Part shown: piece after piece, positions 6,968-13,793 of the stretch | Position numbering within the stretch: position 1 is the first letter of the stretch | Layout of the letters: every line of letters starts with the position of its first letter | Assembly: GCA_017419325.1 (NCBI GenBank) | Contig: JAFOLN010000124.1 | Location: forward strand, 1 to 13,793 | Reading direction: 5' to 3' | Length of the DNA: 13,793 nucleotides | DNA from: Clostridia bacterium | GTDB taxonomy: Bacteria; Bacillota; Clostridia; Oscillospirales; RGIG577 | The notes under the pieces: generated by a model | The model's database searches: none | Told to the model about the DNA's origin: nothing | The model's input: only the letters and a program-made list of their open reading frames with translations | Position numbers and translations under genes: made by a program

Positions 6968-7987
6968 TTATTCCTGTATCTTCGAGGCTTCCTCAATGGC
7001 CTCTTTTGCGGCCTGCGTCGCCGTAGGCATGCTCTTTGACGCCATGGCCTCGTCGATTACCGTTTCGGCCATCTTCTGCGCTTCGCTTGCCGCCTTTGCG
7101 GTCTCGGCCGCGCTTTTTACCGTTTCGGCTGCGGCTTGGGTCGTTTTCTCCACATTGGGAGCCGCTTCGCGTGCGGCCTCGGCCATTGCCTCCTTTGCGG
7201 CGTCCGTAGCCGTGGGAATGGCGGACTCGGCCTCCTCATACGCCTCTCTTGCCGTCTTAACGGCGGCCTCGATGGTCTCAACGTCCTCCGCGTCCACCTT
7301 GCGTATAAGACCCATGGGGGTCTGCTGTGCGCTCTGACCCAGCGGGTTGTCCTTAAGTATCTTTACAAGCGTGTCGCGGTTCATGCTCGTATGCGACGCG
7401 CCGAGGATGCGTCCCGCCAGGTCGTTTATGTCAACGACGCAGGCGCGGATGCCCAGCGCCTTTGAAAGGCTCTTTGCCACCTCGTCCGGCTCCGCGGGAC
7501 CCAGCACAACGTATCTGTTGTAGGGCGGCAGCGTGTTGGGCGTGGGGCCGTCTATAGACTCTGCCTTGTAGCCCGCTATCTTATAGAACCAGCCGCGCTG
7601 ACGGAAAAGCTTGCCTATGGCGCTTACGCCCGCGGCGAAAAGGATGCGCGGCACGCCGCACTCCCTTAAAGCCATCTCCATCGTCTCCGGCATTCCGAGT
7701 CCAATGCCGAAGGGCGACTTATATACGAATTTCGTTAAGAACCTTGCAAGCTTTCTCGGATGTATCTCCTCCAGCGGTATGGCTCTTCGCTGGGTGCAGG
7801 CCACGGCCTTCTCCGAAACGAAGAATATATCGCCCTCGCGGACGTGCTCCTTCGCGTACTTTACGGCCACGTCCTCTATTTTGTCCTGATCGGTTATTAC
7901 GTGCGTTCTTATGGGCAGACGGAGATAATGCGCTCCGTCCACCTCTACCACGGCCTTTTTGCCGTCGTTAGGCTTAAGTTGGCTCAT
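6968..7987 (-). CDS. CofE-like protein (F420-0:gamma-glutamyl ligase family) with alanine-rich repeated C-terminal tail
   Basis: The first 230 or so of 339 residues belong to the F420-0:gamma-glutamyl ligase (CofE, PF01996) family as found in Firmicutes. Recognisable blocks are LPIRTHVIT (24-32), GDIFFVSEKAVACTQ (52-66), YKSPFGIGLGMPETMEMA (89-106), GWFYKIAG (132-139), IDGPTPNTLPPYNRYVVLGP (145-164), VVDINDLAG (184-192) and KDNPLGQSAQQTPMGLIRKV (212-231). In archaea CofE adds glutamates to coenzyme F420; the role of this branch in F420-lacking Firmicutes is not established, so no ligase substrate is claimed. Residues 233-339 form an Ala/Glu/Lys-rich, probably helical tail containing two copies of a PTATxAAKEA unit. 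There is no signal peptide or membrane segment. The Shine-Dalgarno is weak (AGGG, 10 nt upstream). It is the last gene before the terminator. Confidence 0.8.
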   Translation of the reverse strand: MSQLKPNDGKKAVVEVDGAHYLRLPIRTHVITDQDKIEDVAVKYAKEHVREGDIFFVSEKAVACTQRRAIPLEEIHPRKLARFLTKFVYKSPFGIGLGMPETMEMALRECGVPRILFAAGVSAIGKLFRQRGWFYKIAGYKAESIDGPTPNTLPPYNRYVVLGPAEPDEVAKSLSKALGIRACVVDINDLAGRILGASHTSMNRDTLVKILKDNPLGQSAQQTPMGLIRKVDAEDVETIEAAVKTAREAYEEAESAIPTATDAAKEAMAEAAREAAPNVEKTTQAAAETVKSAAETAKAASEAQKMAETVIDEAMASKSMPTATQAAKEAIEEASKIQE

Positions 7988-8035
7988 TTTTAAAATACCC
8001 TTTCCCCTTGATGCTTTTATATACCCCTGAAAGAA

Positions 8036-8380
8036 TCAGCCCGGAGGCCACGTCATCATGCGGCCGCCCAGCACGTGGAAATGAAGATGTCCCACCGTCT
8101 GCTGACCGTTCGTTCCGCAGTTGTTAACAATGCGGTAGCCGTCTTCTGCGATGCCGAGCGTCTTTGCCGTCTCTGCGATCTTCACATAACAGTGCGCTAC
8201 GACCGCGGCGTTCTCCGCGTTAAGCTCGTTTGCGTCCTTTATGTGCATCTTCGGTATCATAAGAAAATGCACGGGCGCCTGAGGCGAAATGTCGTAGAAC
8301 GCATAGCATTTGTCGTCCTCGTAAATCTTCTTCGAAGGTATCTCGCCTGCGATTATTTTGCAGAATAAGCAGTCATCCAT
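8036..8380 (-). CDS. HIT family hydrolase, HinT type
   Basis: This is a 114-residue histidine-triad protein of the Hint/PKCI branch. These cytosolic homodimers hydrolyse nucleoside phosphoramidates, and aminoacyl-adenylates have been shown as substrates for some members. The sequence shows CLFCKIIAGEIPS at the N-terminus, with the Cys4-Cys7 pair seen in zinc-binding members, then FYDISPQAPVHFLMIPK and the triad HLHFHVLGGR with His98, His100 and His102. The length is typical. A strong AGGAGG lies 7 nt before the ATG. It starts 37 nt after alaS and precedes the CofE-like gene by 48 nt, with no terminator between. The position after alaS suggests, but does not prove, a role in clearing alanyl-AMP. 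Confidence 0.92.
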   Translation of the reverse strand: MDDCLFCKIIAGEIPSKKIYEDDKCYAFYDISPQAPVHFLMIPKMHIKDANELNAENAAVVAHCYVKIAETAKTLGIAEDGYRIVNNCGTNGQQTVGHLHFHVLGGRMMTWPPG

Positions 8381-8417
8381 AGGAAACCCTCCTTTGCTTG
8401 CCGAAATAACGGCATTT

Positions 8418-11069
8418 TTATTTTATCATATCGGAAACGATATTATTTACAGCTTCAAGCGCCGCTTCGAGCTTCGACGCGTCCTTGCCGCCCGCAGTCG
8501 CGCTGTCGGGACGGCCGCCGCCTCCGCCGCCGCATATGGACGCAACGGCCTTTATTATCTTGCCCGCGTGAGCACCGCGTGCTATGGTGTCCTTACCGCA
8601 TACGCAAAGCAGGCTCACCTTGCCGTCCTTCACGGTGGATATAACGGCCACGCCGTTAGGAACGCGCTCTTTTGCGGCGTCGCCCATCATGCGCATGGTG
8701 TCCATGTCAACATCGTCAAGCTTTGCTGCAACCACGTTCACGCCCTTTATGTCCTTCGATACGTTCAGCATATCGACTATCTGCATGTTTGCTATGCGCG
8801 ACGAGAGCTTCTCTATTATCTTGGAGTTGTCCTTCATCTCCTGAACCACCTGATGCGCTCTCTGTACGAGGTCCTGAGGCGTGGTCTTAAGAAGGCCCGC
8901 AGCCTCCGCGATCTCGTTCTCGGCTCTCTGTAAGAACTCAAGCACATTGGTGCCGGTCACGGCCTCTATACGGCGGGTGCCTGCGGCAACGGACGCCTCG
9001 GAAACTATCTTGAAAAGACCCACCTTTGCCGTATTGTCAAGGTGCGTGCCTCCGCAGAGGTCTATGGTGTAGTCGCCCATGTTTACAACGCGCACCACGT
9101 CGCCGTACTTCTCGCCGAAGTCGGCGGTCGCGCCTATGGCCTTGGCCTCGTCTATGCTCATGTAGGAGAAGGTTATGGGGAGGCCTTCCATGATTATCTC
9201 GTTTACTCTGCGCTCGACCTTATGGAGCTCCTCCTTCGTAACGGGAGAGAAATGGGTAAAGTCGAAGCGGGTGCGGTACTGGTCAACATACGAGCCCGAC
9301 TGGGTGATATGGTCGCCCAGCATCTCCTTTAACGCCTTCTGCATTATATGGGTCACGGAGTGGTTGCGCATGGTCTTTAAGCGTATCTCCTTGTCGACGA
9401 TGGCGCGTACCGAGTCATCCTTGAACACGGTGCCCTCGCTTACGGAGCAGATGTGTACGTGTACGCCGAAGGCCGTCTTCTTCGTGTCTCGCACGGTGAG
9501 CACGCCGTTGGGAGCGTTTATTATGCCCACGTCGCCGACCTGGCCGCCGCCCTCCGCATAGAAGGGAGTGGTGTCAAGCACAACGAGAACGCTGTCGCCC
9601 TCCTGTGCCACGTCCACCTTCTGGCCGTCCTTCATCATAACGGCTACCTTCGCGTCCGCGGCGAAGGTCTCGTAGCCCACGAACTTGAATTCTATATCCT
9701 CGCCTATGTCGGACATGGAGTTCGCGCTCCAGCTTACGTCGTCCATAGCGGCGCGGTTCGCGCGGCCCATCTCGCGCTGCTTCTCCATAAGCTCCTCAAA
9801 TCTCACCTCGTCAACGACGATGCCCTTCTCCTCGAGTATCTCGCGGGTAAGGTCAAGCGGGAAGCCGTAGGTGTCGTAGAGCTTGAAGGCGGTGTCGCCG
9901 GAGAAGATGTGCTTCTTTTTGGGGTCGGAGCTTTCCTGCATCTCGGCTATCATGGAATCAAGCAGCGCCATGCCGGAGTCTATCGTCTCTATGAAGCGCT
10001 CCTCCTCCATGCTTATTACCTTCTTTATGAAGTCGCGCTTTTCAATAAGCTCGGGATAAGCCTCGCCCGACTCCTGTATAACGGTCTCGCAAAGGTCGGA
10101 AAGGAAGGTGCCCTCTATCTTTAAGAGCTTGCCGTGTCTTGCGGCGCGTCTTAAAAGCTTGCGAAGGACGTATCCGCGGCCCTCGTTGGAGGCAAGCACG
10201 CCGTCGCTTACGAGGAAGGTGACGCTTCTTATGTGGTCGGTGATAACGCGGATGGACATATCCTTTACGGGGTCCTTCTTGTATTCGGTATGAGCGAGGC
10301 GCGCAACGTGGTCTATTACTCTTCTAATCGTGTCTACCTCGAAGAGGTTGTCCACGCCCTGCACTATGCAGGCCATGCGCTCGAGGCCCATGCCGGTGTC
10401 GATGTTCGGATGCTCAAGGTGAGCGTAGTTGCCCGCGCCGTCGGAATCGAACTGGGTGAACACCAGGTTCCAGAATTCAACGAAACGGTCGCAGTCGCAG
10501 CCCGGCTTGCAGTCGGGCTTGCCGCAGCCGTTCTCCTCGCCGCGGTCGAAATATATCTCGGAGCAGGGTCCGCAGGGGCCCATGCCTATCTCCCAGAAGT
10601 TGTCCTCTTTTCCGAGGCGCACGATTCTCTCCTCGGGGATGCCTATCTTCTTGTTCCAGAGTTCATAGGCCTCGTCGTCGTTCTCGTATACGGTAACGTA
10701 AAGCTTCTCCACAGGCAGCTTCATAACGTCCGTGCAGAACTCCCACGCCCACGGGATTATCTCGTTTTTGAAATAATCGCCGAAGGAGAAGTCGCCCAGC
10801 ATCTCAAAGAAGGTGCCGTGGCGCGCCGTTTTGCCCACGCGCTCGATGTCGGGCGTGCGGATGCACTTCTGACAGGTGGTAACGCGCTTCGAGGGCGGCG
10901 TCTTTTCACCCGTGAAGTAGGGCTTTAAGGGCGCCATGCCCGAGTTTATCAAAAGAAGGGACTTATCGTTTATCGGCACGAGCGGGAAGCTCTTGAGCCT
11001 TAAATGATCCTTGCTTTCAAAAAACGAAAGAAACTTTTCTCTTATCTCATTGAGACCCATGTATTCCAT
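8418..11069 (-). CDS. alaS: Alanyl-tRNA synthetase
   Basis: AlaRS charges tRNA-Ala in the cytosol and edits mischarged Ser/Gly. From the ATG at 11069 the protein has 883 residues, a full-length AlaRS. The catalytic domain has RVTTCQKCIRTPDIERVG, then HGTFFEMLGDFSFGDYF (motif 2, about 62-100), a Cys-rich loop CGKPDCKPGCDC (182-193), and motif 3 DTGMGLERM (224-232). The editing domain has NHSVTHIMQKAL, giving His570 and His574, and CGGTH with Cys672 and His676, the four zinc ligands. The C-Ala domain ends with a GGGGGGRPDSATAGGKD tract (847-863). A TTG at 11102 would add 11 residues, but it falls at the predicted transcription start, and AAGGAG lies 7 nt before the ATG. It is first in its unit. 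Confidence 0.98.
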   Translation of the reverse strand: MEYMGLNEIREKFLSFFESKDHLRLKSFPLVPINDKSLLLINSGMAPLKPYFTGEKTPPSKRVTTCQKCIRTPDIERVGKTARHGTFFEMLGDFSFGDYFKNEIIPWAWEFCTDVMKLPVEKLYVTVYENDDEAYELWNKKIGIPEERIVRLGKEDNFWEIGMGPCGPCSEIYFDRGEENGCGKPDCKPGCDCDRFVEFWNLVFTQFDSDGAGNYAHLEHPNIDTGMGLERMACIVQGVDNLFEVDTIRRVIDHVARLAHTEYKKDPVKDMSIRVITDHIRSVTFLVSDGVLASNEGRGYVLRKLLRRAARHGKLLKIEGTFLSDLCETVIQESGEAYPELIEKRDFIKKVISMEEERFIETIDSGMALLDSMIAEMQESSDPKKKHIFSGDTAFKLYDTYGFPLDLTREILEEKGIVVDEVRFEELMEKQREMGRANRAAMDDVSWSANSMSDIGEDIEFKFVGYETFAADAKVAVMMKDGQKVDVAQEGDSVLVVLDTTPFYAEGGGQVGDVGIINAPNGVLTVRDTKKTAFGVHVHICSVSEGTVFKDDSVRAIVDKEIRLKTMRNHSVTHIMQKALKEMLGDHITQSGSYVDQYRTRFDFTHFSPVTKEELHKVERRVNEIIMEGLPITFSYMSIDEAKAIGATADFGEKYGDVVRVVNMGDYTIDLCGGTHLDNTAKVGLFKIVSEASVAAGTRRIEAVTGTNVLEFLQRAENEIAEAAGLLKTTPQDLVQRAHQVVQEMKDNSKIIEKLSSRIANMQIVDMLNVSKDIKGVNVVAAKLDDVDMDTMRMMGDAAKERVPNGVAVISTVKDGKVSLLCVCGKDTIARGAHAGKIIKAVASICGGGGGGRPDSATAGGKDASKLEAALEAVNNIVSDMIK

Positions 11070-11076
11070 AAAAAAA

Positions 11077-11082
11077 CTCCTT
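11077..11082 (-). promoter_or_regulatory. Ribosome binding site deciding the alaS start
   Basis: AAGGAG is followed by seven T and the ATG at 11069. It shows that translation starts there and not at the upstream in-frame TTG, whose extension would contain this site. Confidence 0.85.
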
Positions 11083-11108
11083 ATATCTTTATCTTTTTCC
11101 AAACATTT

Positions 11109-11137
11109 ATTATATATTTAAGCCGAGGGCTTGTCAA
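11109..11137 (-). promoter_or_regulatory. Consensus sigma-A promoter of alaS
   Basis: The minus strand reads TTGACA (11132-11137), a 17-nt spacer, then TATAAT (11109-11114): a perfect match to both hexamers at the optimal distance. The start is predicted near 11102, giving a leader of about 33 nt. That is too short for a T-box or other riboswitch. The promoter begins 18 nt past the stop of the CDF gene, with no terminator between, so some read-through from upstream is possible. Confidence 0.92.
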
Positions 11138-11154
11138 CGATTTTATGCTTTTGC

Positions 11155-12273
11155 TCAGTCGCTTAAGTCGGGATCGAGGGAAACGTTTATCTCAAAGCCC
11201 GGGCATATGGCCGCCGCCTCCGAAATTATCGCCTCTCTTAAAGCGGGAAGATTCTTTTCATCCCACGACACCACTGCGTCCAAAGAAAGCGTCATATCCT
11301 CTTTGTTAATATAAAAGCCGTGCATGCCTATCACGTTTTCGTGCGCCATGACCGCTTTCCTCACTTTCTCCTCCACATCGGCCGCCTCGCCCGAATGGGT
11401 ATTGACGGAGTATATGCTTATGCCCGTCAGCACGACGCCGTGCTCGCCTGCGACGCGTCTGACTATGCGGCGCTGGAGCGTATCGAGGCGGTCTGCGGTC
11501 ATTGTGTCGGACACGGCAATATGAACGCTTCCCGTGAGCTTTTCGGGGCCGTAGTTATGTAAAAGCAGGTCGTATGCGCCGTATACGCCGTCGAAGGACG
11601 CGATTGTCTTTTTAATCTTGTTAGTAAGCTCCACCTCGGAGCGCTGTCCCACTATTTTGCTCACCGTGCGAAGCATAAGCTCTATGCCGCCCTTTAAGAC
11701 CATAACGCCTATGAACACCGCGAGATACGCCTCAAGGCTTACGGAGAAGAATATGTATATAAACGCAAGCGCGAGGGTAAGTATCGAGAACTTCGCGTTG
11801 TTTATAGCCTTCATGGCAAGCACCATGACCGAGTCGGAGCCGGTGGCTATGGCCTTCTTCTTCGTGAACGCGCCGAGAATGAATCTCACGACTATGACCG
11901 CCGCCACGATTATGAGGGAGACCGTGTCATAATGGGGCGCGGACGGGTGTATTATGCCCGAAACGCCGCCGATGATCGCGGTCACGCCGCCGTAAATTGT
12001 TATCATTACGAGAATGAGCGTAAAAAGATACTCAATCCTTCCGTAGCCAAGCGGGTGCTTTCTGTCGGGCGGCTTGTCCGAGAGCTTCGCGCCCGTCAGC
12101 ACTATGACGCCCGTAAGCGCGTCCGTAAGATTGCTCACGCCGTCCGATATTATGGCGGGCGAGCCCGTCATGACGCCTATAACGCCCTTTGCCGCCGCCA
12201 TCAGCGCGTTTACCGCCGCAGAGGCGATGCTTGTATTTATTATTGTTTTCGTTCTGCCCGAAGTGTTCTGCAT
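11155..12273 (-). CDS. Cation diffusion facilitator family transporter with substituted TM5 metal site
   Basis: This is a 372-residue inner-membrane protein of the CDF family, which normally exports divalent metals (Zn, Fe, Mn) by proton antiport. It starts with an amphipathic lead and about six hydrophobic segments up to residue 200. TM2 carries ISDGVSNLTDALTG (42-55) with the conserved Asp51, followed by the HPLGYGRIEYL loop (73-83). TM5 reads MKAINNAKFS (154-163), where relatives have acidic or His ligands in a DxxxD/HxxxD pattern; here those positions look like Lys155 and Asn159. The cytoplasmic tail has two consecutive ZT-dimer-like domains (about 212-290 and 297-372), as in the longer clostridial CDFs. 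The Shine-Dalgarno is poor: GGGAG is 16 nt away. It lies 29 nt after the dehydratase-activase gene and is probably cotranscribed with it. Confidence 0.88.
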   Translation of the reverse strand: MQNTSGRTKTIINTSIASAAVNALMAAAKGVIGVMTGSPAIISDGVSNLTDALTGVIVLTGAKLSDKPPDRKHPLGYGRIEYLFTLILVMITIYGGVTAIIGGVSGIIHPSAPHYDTVSLIIVAAVIVVRFILGAFTKKKAIATGSDSVMVLAMKAINNAKFSILTLALAFIYIFFSVSLEAYLAVFIGVMVLKGGIELMLRTVSKIVGQRSEVELTNKIKKTIASFDGVYGAYDLLLHNYGPEKLTGSVHIAVSDTMTADRLDTLQRRIVRRVAGEHGVVLTGISIYSVNTHSGEAADVEEKVRKAVMAHENVIGMHGFYINKEDMTLSLDAVVSWDEKNLPALREAIISEAAAICPGFEINVSLDPDLSD

Positions 12274-12302
12274 TTTAAGTCGTATACATCTCCCGTTCCT
12301 CG

Positions 12303-13793
12303 TTATGCCTTTGTTTTAAGGCTGTCCCATCCTATAAGCGCGGCTCCTATGGCGCCGCAGAGCTGTGAATGCTCCGATATGGCAAGCGGGCTTTGAAGCC
12401 GCTTCTCAAGGCATTTTACAACGCCTTGATTTTTCGACACGCCGCCCGTCATGGCGTACCCTGCCTCTCCCTTTACGCGGCGTATGAGGCTTACAGTCTT
12501 CGCCGCGACGGAATCGTTCAGACCGTGTATTATGTCGGGCGCGGGCGTGTCCCTTGCCACAAGACCCACCACCTCCGACTCCGCGAACACGGTGCACATA
12601 TTCGATATGGTGACCTCGTTTTTCCACGAAAGCCCCAGGCGGCTCATCTCCTCCATGGAAAGCCCCAGGGCGCGGGCCTGCATCTCAAGGAAGCGTCCCG
12701 TTCCAGCGGCGCACTTGTCGTTCATAACGAAGCTCTCCACGCCGCCATGTCCGTCCGTTCGGATGACCTTGGAGTCCTGCCCGCCTATATCTATTACGGT
12801 GCGCGCGTCGGGGAAAAGATACTGCGCGCCCCTTGCGTGGCACGTAATCTCCGTTACCGTCTCTTTTTCCATGTCTATAAAATCGCGGCCGTAGCCCGTG
12901 GCAATTACGCGGGATATGTCGCTTATGTCAAGCCCCGCCCCGGAAACCGCCGCCCGAAGCGCCTCGCGGGCGCTTTTTGTCGCGGACATGCCCGTTTTTA
13001 TTACGGCGCTGCCCAAAATATTGCCCGCGCCGTCCATTATGACCGCGTCGGTGCTTGCGGAGCCGGAATCGAGTCCCGCGATGAAGCGGACCGTGCCGCT
13101 TCCCTGTAAAGCATTGCTCTTTTTCATCTCTTTTATCCCAAGCGTTTCACCGAACGCCTCTATTCGCGTCTTAAGCTGACCCGATGACTGGGGCGTGGTG
13201 TCCGTCTCTATCTTTAAAACGGGGACGGACGCGCTGTTTTTTATGTCGGCGTATTCAAAGCCGTAATAGTCGCAGAATTTTATCGTGTGATATATTATGC
13301 CCCGAAGTCCGTTCTCCCGCCGGTCTCGCGTCTTTACATCGAACATTCTCATACAGGGCGTAAGCCCCGAAAGAAGAAGACCCGCGTACCACAAAAAGAA
13401 CTCTTCCTCGCTTTTCGGCGTTTCGCAAAGCATGTCTTTCTTAAACGCCCTGTCCGAGGAGCACGTCATGTCGCGCACCTCAATGCCGGGAAGCGACTCT
13501 CTCACCCTCTCGCATAGCATGCGCCCGCCGTGGGCGCCCATGACGCTTACGTGGCTTTGGCAGGGCGCGTCCCGCTCCACGTTTTTCATGCAGGCGTCAG
13601 CCGCCCTCTGCCATGAGAACGTTATGCCGGAGTATTCTTCGTATGCGTCCTTTAACGCCTTTAAATGCGAGGCAAAAAGCCTCGTCTCCGCCTCGCCCGT
13701 CTTATGGGGCAGGGGCAGAAGATATATGAACGGCATGCCGTCTTTTTTTATAACGTCATACGTTCTTCGCATGGCGTCGCAGCAGTCGGTGAA
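12303..13793 (-). CDS. HgdB-like dehydratase domain fused to HgdC-like acyl-CoA dehydratase activase (5' end cut by window edge)
   Basis: The reading frame runs open to the window edge: seven codons before the first Met encode FTDCCDA, matching the DxCDxxRR pattern inside HgdB-type dehydratase subunits, so the true N-terminus is outside. Counting from that Met, residues 1 to about 215 are the C-terminal half of a 2-hydroxyacyl-CoA dehydratase subunit D/HgdB module: FIYLLPLPHK, PCQSHVSVMGAHG, FCDYYGFEYADIKN and VPVLKIETD, then GQLKTRIEAFGE. Residues 228-489 are a full ASKHA ATPase activase: GLDSGSASTDAV (233-244), ATGYGRDF, VIDIGGQDSKVI, NDKCAAGTGRFLE, ISNMCTVFAESEV and GGVSKNQGVV. Cys354 and Cys393 are 39 apart, as are the cluster-bridging cysteines of Acidaminococcus HgdC. 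Such activases pass one electron, driven by ATP, to a dehydratase or double-cubane protein. The substrate is unknown. Confidence 0.9.
   Translation of the reverse strand, partial: FTDCCDAMRRTYDVIKKDGMPFIYLLPLPHKTGEAETRLFASHLKALKDAYEEYSGITFSWQRAADACMKNVERDAPCQSHVSVMGAHGGRMLCERVRESLPGIEVRDMTCSSDRAFKKDMLCETPKSEEEFFLWYAGLLLSGLTPCMRMFDVKTRDRRENGLRGIIYHTIKFCDYYGFEYADIKNSASVPVLKIETDTTPQSSGQLKTRIEAFGETLGIKEMKKSNALQGSGTVRFIAGLDSGSASTDAVIMDGAGNILGSAVIKTGMSATKSAREALRAAVSGAGLDISDISRVIATGYGRDFIDMEKETVTEITCHARGAQYLFPDARTVIDIGGQDSKVIRTDGHGGVESFVMNDKCAAGTGRFLEMQARALGLSMEEMSRLGLSWKNEVTISNMCTVFAESEVVGLVARDTPAPDIIHGLNDSVAAKTVSLIRRVKGEAGYAMTGGVSKNQGVVKCLEKRLQSPLAISEHSQLCGAIGAALIGWDSLKTKA

Noticed and set aside
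9453..10124. Long plus-strand open frames over alaS (also 10233-10928)
   Set aside because: They lie opposite the conserved AlaRS editing and catalytic domains and look like composition shadows.
11070..11102. Longer AlaS reading from TTG at 11102
   Set aside because: The TTG coincides with the predicted transcription start, the added 11 codons contain the AAGGAG site of the ATG start, and the extension is not typical of AlaRS.
1..13793. Defence island, mobile element, CRISPR array or phage genes
   Set aside because: All genes are housekeeping or metabolic, collinear and tightly packed. I saw no transposase, integrase, direct-repeat array or flanking inverted repeats.

Overview
The window looks like chromosomal DNA from an anaerobic low-to-mid GC Bacillota, probably Clostridia. 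The evidence is a group II ECF transporter core, a CdaA-type-lineage GlmM, a clostridial-type cation diffusion facilitator, a CofE-like protein of the kind common in Firmicutes, and an oxygen-sensitive 2-hydroxyacyl-CoA dehydratase/activase protein. Shine-Dalgarno sites are strong (GGAGG/AAGGAG) and promoters are of sigma-A type. Genus and family cannot be fixed from this sequence alone. All eleven genes lie on the minus strand, tightly packed, so the window reads right to left. I see no transposon, phage, CRISPR array, tRNA or rRNA.

Right end (about 11155-13793). A protein running off the window edge carries the C-terminal part of an HgdB-like dehydratase module fused to a complete HgdC-like ATP-dependent activase. 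A 29-nt gap separates it from a two-copy-tail CDF metal transporter whose TM5 metal-site residues appear to be substituted.

Middle (about 6917-11137). A consensus sigma-A promoter (TTGACA, 17 nt, TATAAT) starts a unit of alaS (alanyl-tRNA synthetase), a HinT-type HIT hydrolase and a CofE-like ligase-family protein with a long alanine-rich repeated tail. It ends at a clear rho-independent terminator. The alaS leader is only about 33 nt, so there is no room for a T-box.

Left part (1-6834). An extended -10 promoter starts a long unit: ruvC-ruvA-ruvB (Holliday-junction processing), glmM (cell-wall precursor), an RlmI-type SAM methyltransferase, then ecfA1-ecfA2-ecfT (energy-coupling core for vitamin and metal uptake). 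Gaps are 22 nt or less, with overlaps in the ECF part. ecfT runs off the left edge. The unit therefore places DNA recombination, peptidoglycan precursor supply, RNA modification and micronutrient uptake under one promoter.

Most of the content is housekeeping. The items most worth a second look are the dehydratase-activase fusion, the CDF with a lost metal site, the CofE-like protein with its repeated tail, and the unusual ruv-glmM-ecf gene order. I do not see convincing evidence for a wholly new system such as a defence island or new RNA element.
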